64,000 nucleotides of DNA from Brachybacterium sacelli (lineage in GTDB: Bacteria > Actinomycetota > Actinomycetes > Actinomycetales > Dermabacteraceae), in assembly GCF_017876545.1 (NCBI RefSeq), contig NZ_JAGIOD010000001.1:124001-188000 (forward strand), in the 5' to 3' direction. Below the pieces are notes generated by a model. It made no database searches. It worked only from the letters and a program-made list of their open reading frames with translations, and had not been told where the DNA came from. The position numbers were made by a program, and so were the translations under genes. Positions within the stretch are counted from its first letter, which is position 1; each line of letters opens with the position of its first letter. Below are positions 15,422-23,608 of this stretch, piece after piece.

Positions 15422-16378
15422 GTGGTGGACGCGAGACGACGGACCGAGACGATCAGCAGACCCCTCATGCTCGAGGTGGCCCGGGCGTACTACCTGCACG
15501 ACCGCTCGAAGGTCGACATCGCCCAGGAGACCGGACTGAGCAGGTGGCAGGTGGCGCGCGTGCTCACCGAAGCGCGCGAGTCAGGCATCGTGACCATTCG
15601 CGTGGAGGACACGGAGGCCTCGGGCCGCGGCCTCGCCGCACGGGTCGAGGAGAGCCTCGGCGTGCGCCAGGTGATGGTGATCCCCCGAGGCCGGGGCGTC
15701 CCTCCGTTCCCGGGCATCGATGCCGTGGCGCAAGGACTGGCCGACTACCTCTCCGAGACCGTCCGGCCCGGGGAGGCACTCGGGATCGTCTGGTCCCGCA
15801 TCGTCGAGGCACTGCCCGAGAAGCTGCAGCAGCTGGCCCCCTGCGACGTCGTGCAGCTGGCCGGGGCGCTGACCTTCCCGGGGGACCGTGTCGGATCGGT
15901 CGAGGTGATCCGGCAGGTCGCGCGCATCGCCGAGGGGACCGCGCATCCGATCTACGCCCCACTGGTGGCCCCTTCGGGCGATATCGCCACGGCTCTCCTG
16001 AGGGCGCCCGAGATCGCGGGGGTGATGGCGCGCGCGGCCCGGGTGGATCACGCGGTGGTGGGCATCGGCACCTGGACGCCCGAGGGCTCCTCGATCCTTC
16101 CGCTGCTGCCCGGGGACCTCGTGACGAGCACTGCGGAGGCGGGGGCGAGCGCCGTCGTCTCCGGTCGCGTCATCGACGCCGCCGGCCATCCGGTCGACGT
16201 GGGGGTCGGAGAGCGGATCGTCGGCCTCACCCTCGACCAGCTGCGCGCGATCCCGAACGTGATCGGCGCGTGCGCCGGGGCCCACCGCGCCGACGCCGTG
16301 CGGGCGGCGGTCCGGGGAGGACTCGTCGACGTCCTCGTCCTCGACGAGCCGCTCGCGGAGGCCCTGCTCGCCTCCTGA
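15422..16378 (+). CDS. SorC/DeoR-type sugar-binding transcriptional regulator
   Basis: About 318 residues. The N-terminal helix-turn-helix reads KVDIAQETGLSRWQVARVLTEARESGIV, and the rest is the SorC-type effector domain related to sugar-phosphate isomerases (GIVWSRIVEAL, VVGIGTW, LDQLRAIPNVIGACAG). Such proteins bind phosphorylated sugars or polyols and control the adjacent catabolic operon. It is divergent from the sulfatase 1-tctCBA operon, which is its likely target. In-frame starts at 15383 and 15404 are possible; I favour GTG at 15422 because a TANNNT-like box ends 6 nt upstream and no RBS serves the others. Its TGA is directly followed by the stop of the convergent gntR gene (the shared TGATCA). 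Confidence 0.85.
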   Translation: MVDARRRTETISRPLMLEVARAYYLHDRSKVDIAQETGLSRWQVARVLTEARESGIVTIRVEDTEASGRGLAARVEESLGVRQVMVIPRGRGVPPFPGIDAVAQGLADYLSETVRPGEALGIVWSRIVEALPEKLQQLAPCDVVQLAGALTFPGDRVGSVEVIRQVARIAEGTAHPIYAPLVAPSGDIATALLRAPEIAGVMARAARVDHAVVGIGTWTPEGSSILPLLPGDLVTSTAEAGASAVVSGRVIDAAGHPVDVGVGERIVGLTLDQLRAIPNVIGACAGAHRADAVRAAVRGGLVDVLVLDEPLAEALLAS

Positions 16379-17074
16379 TCAGGGATGCGCCGAGGAGGTG
16401 CGCTCGACGATCTCCCGCATCGCCGACGCGGCCGACCCCGGCTCCCCGGCGAGGATCGCCTCGGTCACGCGCAGGTGGAGCGCAAGATCGTGAGGGTCCG
16501 GCAGCAGCTCGGCGCGCTCGCGGAGCGCCCGCTCCTGCAATCCCTCGTCGACGACGGCGCGGAGCCTCGTGAACAGGGTGTTCGCGGAGAGGTCGAGCAC
16601 CGCGGCATGCAGAGCCCGGTCGGCCCGCAGGAAGGCGGCCGCCTCGGGCTCGTCGGCCGCGTCCCGCAGGTCCGCAGCGGCCTCCTCGAGCTCCCGCGTC
16701 GCGCCGCGGTCGCGTCGTCCAGCCCGGGTGGCCGCGGCGGCCGCGGCGGCGGGTTCGATCGCAAGGCGCAGGGCCCGCAGCTCGTCGATCAGGGCCTGGG
16801 GCTCGGGGCCGTCGAGGCGCCACCGGATCACCAGGGGATCCAGCACGTCCCAGTGCTCCTGCGCGAGGACCCTCAGGCCCACCCGCCGGCCGGCGCTGAG
16901 CATGCCCAGGGAGGTCAGCACCCGACTGACCTCGCGCACCACGCTGCGGGAGGCTCCGGTGTGCTCGACGAGCCCCTCGATGGTGTCGGCATGGTCCGCG
17001 GGCAGCTCTCCGCCCACGATCGACCGGCCCAGGAGGTCCAGCGCGCGATCGAAGGCGGTCCCGCCGGCGCTCAT
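16379..17074 (-). CDS. GntR-family regulator with FCD domain, copy 1
   Basis: A 231-residue FadR-type regulator. The winged HTH (TGASRSVVREVSRVLTSLGML) is followed by the FCD ligand domain, whose metal-site histidines are seen in DRALHAAVLDLSAN and LALHLRVTEAI. It shares the WDVLDPLVIRWRLDG block with the second FCD regulator at 21378-22103, so the two are paralogs. FCD regulators usually respond to sugar acids or other carboxylates. It overlaps the preceding dehydrogenase gene by 4 bp (ATGA), so enzyme and regulator are co-translated, and it abuts the SorC-type gene tail-to-tail with no spacer. Confidence 0.88.
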   Translation of the reverse strand: MSAGGTAFDRALDLLGRSIVGGELPADHADTIEGLVEHTGASRSVVREVSRVLTSLGMLSAGRRVGLRVLAQEHWDVLDPLVIRWRLDGPEPQALIDELRALRLAIEPAAAAAAATRAGRRDRGATRELEEAAADLRDAADEPEAAAFLRADRALHAAVLDLSANTLFTRLRAVVDEGLQERALRERAELLPDPHDLALHLRVTEAILAGEPGSAASAMREIVERTSSAHP

Positions 17075-17799
17075 GCCTGGGAGACGGGAGAGACGACCAG
17101 CTCGTCGACCCGCACGTGCGTCGGGGACTCGAGCACGAAGGCCACCGTGCGCGCGATGTCCATGGGGCTGAGCATGACCTCGCGCGCGGCGGTGTCGGGC
17201 ACCTCGGGCCGCTGCTCCAGGAAATCCGTGGCGACATCACCGGGGCACAGATGGCAGGCGCGCACGCCGTGAGCCGCCTCCTGCTGGTTCAAGGTGCGCA
17301 CGAGGGAGGAGACGGCGGTCTTGCTCGCCGAGTAGGCCACCCCGGCGCCCGGCTGGAAGCTCCACCCGGCATACGAGGAGATCGCCACCACGGTCCCCCC
17401 GCCCTCCCTCAGCCGGGGCAGCGCCGCGTCGATGGCGGTCGCGACGGCCGTGAGGTTGGTGCCGACGATGCTCTCGAACTCGTCGAGCTGCTGGTCGTCC
17501 CACCGCCGTCGCGGGGCGTTCTGACCGGCGGCGAGCACGACCCCCTCGAGGCTCCCGAACTGCTCCACGACGAGCCGGACGGCCTCGGCCACGGCTCCCC
17601 GGTCGCGAACGTCCACCGGGAGGGCGAGCGCCTCACCGCCCTCGGCGTGGATCTCGGCGACGACGGCGTCGAGCGCGTCGCGCCGTCGCCCGCTGACGGC
17701 CACGGCCCAGCCGAGTCCGGCGGCGACCAGGGCGACGGCGCGGCCCATGCCGCTGCCTCCGCCGGTGATCCAGAGCGTGCGCTTCGTCGTGCTTGTCAT
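17071..17799 (-). CDS. Short-chain dehydrogenase/reductase 1
   Basis: A 242-residue classical SDR, an NAD(P)-dependent oxidoreductase. The cofactor loop G-G-G-S-G-M-G is near residue 12, the NNAG position is replaced by A-A-G-Q-N, the catalytic Ser is in VAISSYAGW and the active-site Y-x3-K is YSASK. The PG motif (CPGDVATDF) follows. The 17799 ATG is preceded by AAAGGGA; upstream extension runs into repeats. It forms a two-gene operon with the FCD regulator and is divergent from a second SDR. Substrate probably a sugar acid or polyol derivative, by context only. Confidence 0.88.
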   Translation of the reverse strand: MTSTTKRTLWITGGGSGMGRAVALVAAGLGWAVAVSGRRRDALDAVVAEIHAEGGEALALPVDVRDRGAVAEAVRLVVEQFGSLEGVVLAAGQNAPRRRWDDQQLDEFESIVGTNLTAVATAIDAALPRLREGGGTVVAISSYAGWSFQPGAGVAYSASKTAVSSLVRTLNQQEAAHGVRACHLCPGDVATDFLEQRPEVPDTAAREVMLSPMDIARTVAFVLESPTHVRVDELVVSPVSQA

Positions 17800-17823
17800 G
17801 GGGTCCCTTTCGTCGTGCACGGG

Positions 17824-17903
17824 TGTGCTCGTGCGGGTCTGCGGTCGTGCGGGTCTGCGGTCGTACGGATCGGCGGTCGTGCGGGCCCGTCGTCGTGCGG
17901 GCG
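17824..17903. repeat. Five-copy degenerate 16-bp tandem repeat
   Basis: Five head-to-tail 16-bp units run through the divergent promoter region of the two SDR genes: units end at 17839, 17855, 17871, 17887 and 17903. The core is GGTCGTGCGGGTC-like; the second and third units differ at three positions. It may be binding-site iteration or simple slippage expansion. Confidence 0.7.
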
Positions 17904-17979
17904 TCGGGATCGCTCGACGGTCGTGGTGGCGCCCGGGACGGCCGCATCCCTCTCCGCGCCGACAGCCACTCACACCCAA

Positions 17980-17991
17980 TAGTATGCTTTT
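17980..17991 (+). promoter_or_regulatory. Candidate promoter/operator of SDR 2
   Basis: An AT-rich island in GC-rich DNA contains TAGTATGCTTTT. TATGCT could be a -10 box, with a poor CCGACA-like -35 about 18 bp upstream. The 10-mer GTATGCTTTT (17982-17991) recurs at 19069-19078 upstream of the MFS gene, so it may be a shared regulator site rather than only a promoter. Confidence 0.3.
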
Positions 17992-18089
17992 TGAGGACGT
18001 GTCGTCGGGGCACGCCCGAGACAGACGGCGGCCGACGGGGCGCGCCGGAACGCACAGCGGCCGACGGGGCCGCAGGAGAGGACGACGCG

Positions 18090-18863
18090 ATGGAGCTGGA
18101 TCTCAGGGACAAGGTGGTCGTGGTGACCGGAGCCGCACGCGGCATCGGAGCGGTGATCGCACAGCGTTTCGCCGCCGAGGGCGCGAAGGTGGTCGCCTTC
18201 GACCTCGCGTTCCCGGAGCCCGATCCCGCCGGGGCCGACGCGGACGATGCCGTCGAGCAGGTGGTCTGCAACGTCGCCGACCCCGACTCGGTCCAGGCGG
18301 CGGTCGACGAGGTGGCACGGCGGCACCGCACGATCGATGTCCTGGTCAACAACGCCGGGATCAACGTCGAGGGGCCGGTGGCCGAGATCGAATGGGCCCG
18401 CTGGAAGGCCTGCTTCGACGTGAACGTGGGCGGCGTGTTCCTCGTGAGCAAGGCCGTCGCCCCGCTCATGCAGGCCGCCGGCGGGGGCCGGATCATCAAC
18501 GCCGCATCGTTCGCCGCGATCGTGCCGAGCGTCGCCAGCGCCGCGTACGCGGCCTCGAAGTCCGCCGTGGTGCAGCTGACCCGGGTGCTCGCCTCCGAGC
18601 TCGGCCCCTGGGACATCACCGTGAACGCCTACGCGCCGGGCATGGTGCCCACCGTGATGAACGGCTTCGCCGAGATGCCCGCCGAGTCCCAGGACCGCCT
18701 GCTGGACACCCTGTCCCTGCGCCGCTGGGAGACCCCCGACGACGTCGCGAATCTGCTGATCTTCCTCGCGAGCGACGCGGCCTCCTACATCACCGGCGCC
18801 CTCCTGGACGTCTCCGGCGGGAAGCTCTCCACGCAGATCCCGGCCCGGGCGTACGGGCGGTGA
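18090..18863 (+). CDS. Short-chain dehydrogenase/reductase 2
   Basis: A 257-residue classical SDR. Cofactor loop TGAARGIG near residue 14, an acidic residue after beta-2 (AFDLAF) favouring NAD, the NNAG motif (VLVNNAGINVEG), catalytic Ser in NAASFAA, Y-x3-K as YAASK, and YAPGMVPT for the PG loop. The C-terminal LLDVSGGK is typical of sugar/polyol dehydrogenases of this family. GGAGAGGA lies before the ATG at 18090. The upstream AT-rich promoter island shares a 10-mer with the MFS promoter 1 kb downstream. Confidence 0.9.
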   Translation: MELDLRDKVVVVTGAARGIGAVIAQRFAAEGAKVVAFDLAFPEPDPAGADADDAVEQVVCNVADPDSVQAAVDEVARRHRTIDVLVNNAGINVEGPVAEIEWARWKACFDVNVGGVFLVSKAVAPLMQAAGGGRIINAASFAAIVPSVASAAYAASKSAVVQLTRVLASELGPWDITVNAYAPGMVPTVMNGFAEMPAESQDRLLDTLSLRRWETPDDVANLLIFLASDAASYITGALLDVSGGKLSTQIPARAYGR

Positions 18864-19035
18864 CCTCCATGCGGCGCGCGGTCGCCGTGCCCGGCTCGTC
18901 GGGCGCGGTGCCGCCGCAGGCCGAGACGCACGTCCGGCCATTCGGCCCTCGGCCCTTTCGGCGCTGACCCCTCCGGGCGTCCGCGGAGCTCGGCCACGTG
19001 CGGCGCCAAGGGCTGGAGCACCCTTCGCGTCAGTT

Positions 19036-19080
19036 ACATATGTTCTGTGCCTTGTGAATTCTCCTTACGTATGCTTTTAT
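19036..19080 (+). promoter_or_regulatory. Promoter region of the MFS/hydroxyacid dehydrogenase operon
   Basis: TTGTGA (19052-19057), 17 bp, TTTTAT (19075-19080). It is flanked upstream by the perfect palindrome ACATATGT (19036-19043) and contains GTATGCTTTT (19069-19078), the element also present before SDR 2. This is the most AT-rich stretch in the neighbourhood. Confidence 0.45.
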
Positions 19081-19123
19081 CGTCAGGCCGTTCGGACCGA
19101 GCCTGACGAAGGGGTCACCCCTC

Positions 19124-20461
19124 ATGAGCACCAGCCCACCCTCCACCATTGCGCCCGCGCCGCTGGAGAGACCGATCTACCGGCGGATCGTGGTGCGCCT
19201 GGTCGCGTTCGTGACGCTGATGTACCTGCTCAACCAGTTCGACCGCGGCAACCTCGCCTTCGCCCGCGAGACGCTCTCGGCGGACATCGGCCTCAGCAAT
19301 GCCGCCTTCGGCCTGGGGGCCGGGATCTTCTTCATCGGCTACTTCCTCTTCGAGGTGCCCAGCAACCTGCTGCTGCACCGCTTCGGGGCCCGCCGCTGGC
19401 TCGCGCGGATCATGATCACCTGGGGCCTGGTCACCTTCGCGATGATGTTCACGCAGGACACCACGAGCTTCTACATCCTGCGCTTCGCCCTCGGCGCCGC
19501 GGAGGCCGGCTTCTTCCCCGGCGCCGTCTACTTCATCTCCCAGTGGCTGCCCAGTCGGGAGCGCGGCAAGGTGATGGCTCTCCTCAGCGCCGCAGGGCCC
19601 GCCGCATACCTCCTCGCGGGACCCCTCTCCGGGGTCCTGCTGGGCCTGGACGGCAGGGCGTCGCTGCACGGCTGGCAATGGTTGTTCCTGATCGAGGGAC
19701 TCATGACCGTGACGATCGGCATCCTGTGCCTGTTCGTCCTGGTGGACTCACCCCGCGATGCCCGATGGCTCGACGAGCGCGAGAAGGCCGCCCTGCAGCG
19801 CTCGCTGCGCGAGGACATCGGCGACAGCAGCTCGCACGAGACCCGGATCTGGCACATCGTGCGCCAGCCGCGCGTGCTGCTGCTGGCCGGGGTGTACACC
19901 TGCATGCAGATCACGAACGCCGGCCTGATCTTCTGGCTGCCGGCGATCACCTCCCGCATCGGCGGGCTGTCCACCCTCGAGGTGACCTCCCTGTCCGTGG
20001 CCCCCTACGCCTTCCAGATCATCGGACTGTTCGTCCTCGGTCAGCAATCGGACAAGCACGGGCGTCGTCACCTCTACGTGCTGCTGGGCTGCCTGTGCAT
20101 CGCCGCGGGCCTGGCCGCCAGCGCCCTCGTCGGGCCCGCGGCGGGACTGATCGCGCTGTGCCTGTCGTTCTTCGGATACGGGACGATGTCCGCCTTCTGG
20201 TCCCTGGCGTCCTCCTACCTGGACACCACCAGCGGCGGCGCCGCCGGCCTCGCCTTCGTGAACTCGATCGCAGCGCTGGGCGGATTCGTCGGGCCGACGA
20301 TCTTCGGATTCCTGAAGGACCTGACCGGATCGGACCGGGCATCCCTGCTCGTGCTGACCCTCTTCGGCGTCCTCGCCTCCGCGCTCGTGCTGTTCGTCCG
20401 GGACCCCCGTGATCGGGGAACGACAACTCACGGAACGCCCACGAAGGAGGCGACGTCGTGA
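19124..20461 (+). CDS. MFS transporter, anion:cation symporter (ACS) type
   Basis: A 445-residue 12-helix transporter. The first helix motif LLNQFDRGNLAFA, the LFEVPSNLLLHRFGARRW loop and the GAAEAGFFPGAVYFISQWLPSRERGK segment are characteristic of the ACS family, which imports organic anions such as hexuronates, galactonate, tartrate or phthalate by proton symport. GAAGGGG precedes the ATG. It overlaps the next gene, a D-2-hydroxyacid dehydrogenase, by 4 bp (GTGA), so uptake and first oxidation or reduction step are coupled. Confidence 0.92.
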   Translation: MSTSPPSTIAPAPLERPIYRRIVVRLVAFVTLMYLLNQFDRGNLAFARETLSADIGLSNAAFGLGAGIFFIGYFLFEVPSNLLLHRFGARRWLARIMITWGLVTFAMMFTQDTTSFYILRFALGAAEAGFFPGAVYFISQWLPSRERGKVMALLSAAGPAAYLLAGPLSGVLLGLDGRASLHGWQWLFLIEGLMTVTIGILCLFVLVDSPRDARWLDEREKAALQRSLREDIGDSSSHETRIWHIVRQPRVLLLAGVYTCMQITNAGLIFWLPAITSRIGGLSTLEVTSLSVAPYAFQIIGLFVLGQQSDKHGRRHLYVLLGCLCIAAGLAASALVGPAAGLIALCLSFFGYGTMSAFWSLASSYLDTTSGGAAGLAFVNSIAALGGFVGPTIFGFLKDLTGSDRASLLVLTLFGVLASALVLFVRDPRDRGTTTHGTPTKEATS

Positions 20462-21399
20462 TCGACGTGCTGTGGCTCGGCGAGACCGACGAGCAGGTGA
20501 TCGAGGTGATGCGCCGGCAGGCTCCGCCGGAGGTGCGACTGACGATCCCGCCGGACGGCGTACCGACCACCGAGGACCTCCGCCGCTCCCGCTACATCGT
20601 CAACGGCGGCCGCAGGATCGATGCCCGGATGATCGAAGCCGCCCCTCACCTCCGCCTCATCCAGCGCCTGGGCGCCGGACTGGACGGCATCGATCTGGAG
20701 GCGACGGAGCGGGCAGGGGTGGAGGTCGCGAACCTCCCCGCCCGCAACTCGGTCGCCGTGGCCGAGATGACCCTGACGCTCGCCATGGCATGCGCGCGGG
20801 ACCTGGTGCGCCTGGATTCGAGCATGAAGGAGGGCCGCTGGCGTCCCAACGATCGCCTCTCGTCGACCTTCGAGCTCCAGGGGAGCACCTGGGGCGTCAT
20901 CGGCCTCGGCAACATCGGGCGGGCCGTCGCCTCGAGGGCTGCGGCCCTCGGGATGGAGATCCTCTACTACGACGCGGTGCGCCCAGGACCGGACCTCGAA
21001 GGAGGCGCCGCCTTCGCGCCCCTGGAGGAGCTCCTGGCGCAGTCGCGGATCGTCAGCGTCCATCTCCCCCTGACCGCAGGAACCACGGGGCTGCTCGGAG
21101 CATCCCAGCTGGCCATGATGCCGGAGCGGTCGGTGCTGATCTCCATCTCACGGGCGGGAGTGGTCGAGGGCGAGGCGCTGCGGCAGGCGCTCGAATCCGG
21201 TCACCTCGCGGCAGCGGCGGTCGACGTCTGGGACCGCGAGCCCGTGCCGACCGATGATCCCCTCCTGCACGCTCCCCACCTGATCGCGACGCCTCATTCC
21301 GGAGCGCAGACGCACGACACCGTCGCACGAGTGTTCGCGGACGCCTTCGCCGCCGTCCTCGAGCACGCGCGCACCCGTCACTCGGCGTCGGCCGGGTAG
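20458..21399 (+). CDS. D-2-hydroxyacid dehydrogenase, copy 1
   Basis: A 313-residue NAD-dependent D-isomer-specific dehydrogenase. Rossmann motif GLGNIGRAVASRAAALGMEILYYD; catalytic Arg in ISRAGVVEGEAL, Glu in DVWDREP, His in TPHSGAQT. These enzymes interconvert 2-keto and D-2-hydroxy acids such as glyoxylate, hydroxypyruvate or 3-phosphoglycerate. The GTG start overlaps the MFS stop; the 3' end overlaps the convergent FCD regulator gene by 22 bp. Context suggests metabolism of the acid brought in by the MFS transporter. Confidence 0.9.
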   Translation: MIDVLWLGETDEQVIEVMRRQAPPEVRLTIPPDGVPTTEDLRRSRYIVNGGRRIDARMIEAAPHLRLIQRLGAGLDGIDLEATERAGVEVANLPARNSVAVAEMTLTLAMACARDLVRLDSSMKEGRWRPNDRLSSTFELQGSTWGVIGLGNIGRAVASRAAALGMEILYYDAVRPGPDLEGGAAFAPLEELLAQSRIVSVHLPLTAGTTGLLGASQLAMMPERSVLISISRAGVVEGEALRQALESGHLAAAAVDVWDREPVPTDDPLLHAPHLIATPHSGAQTHDTVARVFADAFAAVLEHARTRHSASAG

Positions 21400-22103
21400 A
21401 AGCGCTGACTGCCCTCCCACGAGGGTCTCGTCTCCTGGATCACGAAGGCCACGAGCTCCGCGTCCAGGTCCTGGGCGCGGGCCGCGTCACCGAGGTGGAT
21501 CGCCTCGGCGATCTCCTGATGGAGGGCGAGCGAACGACTGTCGGGCATGTTCGGGAGCAGCCCCAGCTCGTCCCTCCCGGCGACCGTGGCCGCGACCGGG
21601 TTCTGCAGCTGGGCGAACATCTCGTTGCCGGAGGCGCGCAGGATCAGGTCGTGGTACTCGACGTCGGCCGCGAGGAACCGCTCGCGGTCCTCGGTGATCA
21701 CCGCGGTGCGGATCTCACCGGCCAGCTCGAGCAGCCGCAGTCGGTAGGACGACGGGGCATGTGTGGCAGCGAGACCCGCGGCGACCGGCTCCACCGCCGC
21801 CCGCAGCTCGTTCAGTGACCGCAGCGGAGCGGCGTCGTCCTCCGAGTCGAGCTTCCAGCGGATCACCTCCGGCGCGAAATGGTTCCAGCGGCTCGCGGGC
21901 AGGATGGTGACCCCGATCCGCTTGGTGGTCGTGACGAGACCCATCGTCTGCAGCGCCCTGACCGCTTCGCGCATGATCGAGCGTGAGACGGAGTACTGCG
22001 CCTCGAGCTCCTGCATCGTCATCGACTCCCCCGGCTCCCGATGCCCGGAGACGATGGCGGCCCCGAGAGCATCGACCGCAGTGGTGAGACGAGTTTCCGA
22101 CAT
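21378..22103 (-). CDS. GntR-family regulator with FCD domain, copy 2
   Basis: A 241-residue FadR-type regulator, paralogous to the one at 16379-17074. HTH segment YSVSRSIMREAVRALQTMGLV, shared W-x6-P-x-V-I-R-W-K-L block, and FCD metal-site histidines in DVEYHDLILRASGN and LALHQEIAEAI. It is convergent with the hydroxyacid dehydrogenase, overlapping it by 22 bp, and is the likely controller of the MFS operon. The ATG lies 6 nt behind a TAAGCT box and lacks an RBS, so the mRNA is probably leaderless. Confidence 0.88.
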   Translation of the reverse strand: MSETRLTTAVDALGAAIVSGHREPGESMTMQELEAQYSVSRSIMREAVRALQTMGLVTTTKRIGVTILPASRWNHFAPEVIRWKLDSEDDAAPLRSLNELRAAVEPVAAGLAATHAPSSYRLRLLELAGEIRTAVITEDRERFLAADVEYHDLILRASGNEMFAQLQNPVAATVAGRDELGLLPNMPDSRSLALHQEIAEAIHLGDAARAQDLDAELVAFVIQETRPSWEGSQRFYPADAE

Positions 22104-22109
22104 GCGCCC

Positions 22110-22137
22110 AGCTTACGCGGCGCATGCGCTCGGTCGA
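22110..22137 (-). promoter_or_regulatory. Leaderless promoter of the second FCD regulator
   Basis: Minus strand TCGACC (22137-22132), 16 bp, TAAGCT (22115-22110), 6 nt, ATG (22103). Confidence 0.4.
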
Positions 22138-22149
22138 CGCGGGGGCGGT

Positions 22150-22243
22150 GCCCGCCGGCGGGTGCCGGGACGGCGCGCCGCCCCGGCGGCGCAGGGGCCT
22201 GCCGGCGGGGTATCGCGATGGCGCGCCACCTTGGGGCGCGCTC
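22150..22243. repeat. Two imperfect 47-bp tandem copies
   Basis: The segment from 22150 and the one from 22197 both begin GCC(C/T)GCCGGCGGG and carry GA(C/T)GGCGCGCC about 20 bp in. The second copy runs into the end of the ROK gene. It fills the gap between the FCD regulator promoter and the ROK stop. Confidence 0.5.
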
Positions 22244-23450
22244 AGCCCCCGGAGGCCTCCCGGAGGCCTCCGGGGTAGTCGACGAGCAGGGACGAGCGGT
22301 GGAGCAGGGCGTGGATCGCGCCCCGCGCTCCCCCGGAGTCGCCGAGCTCGGAGACCCGCACCTCGGGGCGCGCCCCGTCGATGGGGTGGACCTCGAAGGT
22401 GATGGTCGAGGCGATCTGCTGGACGAAAAGCGGCGCGATGCGGGCGAGTGTCCCGCCGACGACGAGCTGGGTCGGGTTCAGCGCGAGCACCGTCGAGGCG
22501 AGCACCTTCCCCGCGGCGGTTCCGGCCTCGCGCAGCGCGTCCTCGAGGACCGGATCGGCGCGGCCCACGGCCCGCTGCAGTTCCTCGGTGGTGGCCAGGT
22601 CCAGCCCGCGTCCGCGACAGGTCTCCAGGACCGCGGGCAGCGAGGCGACGGTCTCGAGGCATCCGCGTTTGCCGCAGCGGCACCGTCGGCCCTCGTGGTG
22701 CACCGTGACGTGCCCGAACTCGCCGGAGAGCCCACGCCCACCGTGGACGAGCCGGCCGTCGACCACGACTCCTCCTCCGATGCCGGTCGCGACCCGCATG
22801 TACACGAGGTCCTCCTCCGCCTCGCCGCGCTGGAGGGCCTCGGCGAGCGCCGCCAGGCGCGTGTTGGTGTCCAGCAGCGGCCCGACGCCGAACCGCTCCT
22901 GGACGACGTCCTCGACCAGGCGGCGCGCCGCCGACGACGATGCCCGCGCCTCCGCGTGGTCACCGCTCCAGGAAGGTGAGTACGGGCCGGGGAGCCCGAC
23001 TCCCACCCCTTGCAGGGCCTCGAGACGCGTCCCCGCCCGCTCCATGTCGGTGATGGCGGCGAGCGCGAGGCTGATCCGCTCCTCCCACGGCGCATCGGGG
23101 GCGATCTCGCGCTGCTCGGCGGCGATGACCTGATGGCTCGCGTCGACCACCGCGAGGTGCACGGCCGCGTGGGCGATGTCGATCCCGAGGTACTGGCCCG
23201 AGCGGGGGTTCAGCGAGAGCAGCTCGGCGGGCCGGCCGGAGCCGCGGCGTGCGGCGGCATCGGTCGAGGTGACCTGCACGGCTCCGCGCTCGATGAGGTC
23301 GGTGACGATCTCCGAGAGGGTGGTGCGGGAGATGCCGACGGCGGCGGCGAGATCGGCGCGTCGCATCGCGCCCTGGCGGCGCAGCGCGGCGAGGATCTGG
23401 TCCTCGTGCCTCCATCGCGAGCGCACGGCGGCTGCGCCAGGCGAATGCAT
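22242..23450 (-). CDS. ROK-family transcriptional regulator 1
   Basis: A 402-residue ROK repressor. N-terminal winged HTH (MRRADLAAAVGISRTTLSEIVTDLIERGAVQ), then the ROK domain: GIDIAHAAVHLAVVD, GVGVGLPGPYS, GEFGH and the zinc motif CRCGKRGCLE, all intact. ROK regulators sense sugars or sugar derivatives and repress transport genes. It is divergent from an MHS-type MFS gene and an alditol oxidase, its likely targets. The ATG at 23450 has no RBS but lies 6 nt after TACGAT, part of a good TTGGCG-17-TACGAT promoter, so the gene is likely leaderless. In-frame upstream codons would read through the promoter. Confidence 0.9.
   Translation of the reverse strand: MHSPGAAAVRSRWRHEDQILAALRRQGAMRRADLAAAVGISRTTLSEIVTDLIERGAVQVTSTDAAARRGSGRPAELLSLNPRSGQYLGIDIAHAAVHLAVVDASHQVIAAEQREIAPDAPWEERISLALAAITDMERAGTRLEALQGVGVGLPGPYSPSWSGDHAEARASSSAARRLVEDVVQERFGVGPLLDTNTRLAALAEALQRGEAEEDLVYMRVATGIGGGVVVDGRLVHGGRGLSGEFGHVTVHHEGRRCRCGKRGCLETVASLPAVLETCRGRGLDLATTEELQRAVGRADPVLEDALREAGTAAGKVLASTVLALNPTQLVVGGTLARIAPLFVQQIASTITFEVHPIDGARPEVRVSELGDSGGARGAIHALLHRSSLLVDYPGGLREASGG
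22247..22275. repeat. Perfect 14-bp-arm inverted repeat at the ROK 3' end
   Basis: CCCCGGAGGCCTCC (22247-22260) and GGAGGCCTCCGGGG (22262-22275) flank a single C. It covers the last codons of ROK 1, just before the stop. It could form a very stable hairpin or cruciform and may terminate or pause transcription. Confidence 0.6.
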
Positions 23451-23456
23451 GCGGGC

Positions 23457-23485
23457 ATCGTAGGCACCGAGGACCTTTTCGCCAA
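23457..23485 (-). promoter_or_regulatory. Promoter of ROK regulator 1 (leaderless)
   Basis: Minus strand TTGGCG (23485-23480), 17 bp, TACGAT (23462-23457), 6 nt, ATG at 23450. It overlaps the operator-like element at 23476-23499. Confidence 0.55.
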
Positions 23486-23499
23486 GTGCCCGACAGAAA
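23476..23499. promoter_or_regulatory. Candidate ROK 1 operator, proximal site
   Basis: Contains CCGACAGAAA (23490-23499), exactly matched in inverted orientation by TTTCTGTCGG at 23584-23593, and begins with TTTTC (23476-23480), giving a loose dyad. It covers the -35 box of the ROK promoter. Confidence 0.4.
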
Positions 23500-23582
23500 C
23501 ACCGGCGCACAGATCGCCGAGCGGGGCAGAAGCACCGCCGGAGGGCCGGACCGGACGCGCATCCCGCAAGCGTGAGCCCGAG

Positions 23583-23608
23583 TTTTCTGTCGGCCCATTG
23601 ACGGAAAA
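23583..23608. promoter_or_regulatory. Candidate ROK 1 operator, distal site
   Basis: An inverted repeat with 9-bp arms and one mismatch: TTTTCTGTC (23583-23591) and GACGGAAAA (23600-23608), spacer 8 bp. It overlaps the -35 box of the MFS promoter, so binding would block that promoter. Confidence 0.5.

Noticed and set aside
17821..17910. CRISPR-like array in the SDR intergenic region
   Set aside because: Units are directly adjacent 16-mers with no spacers; this is a simple tandem repeat.
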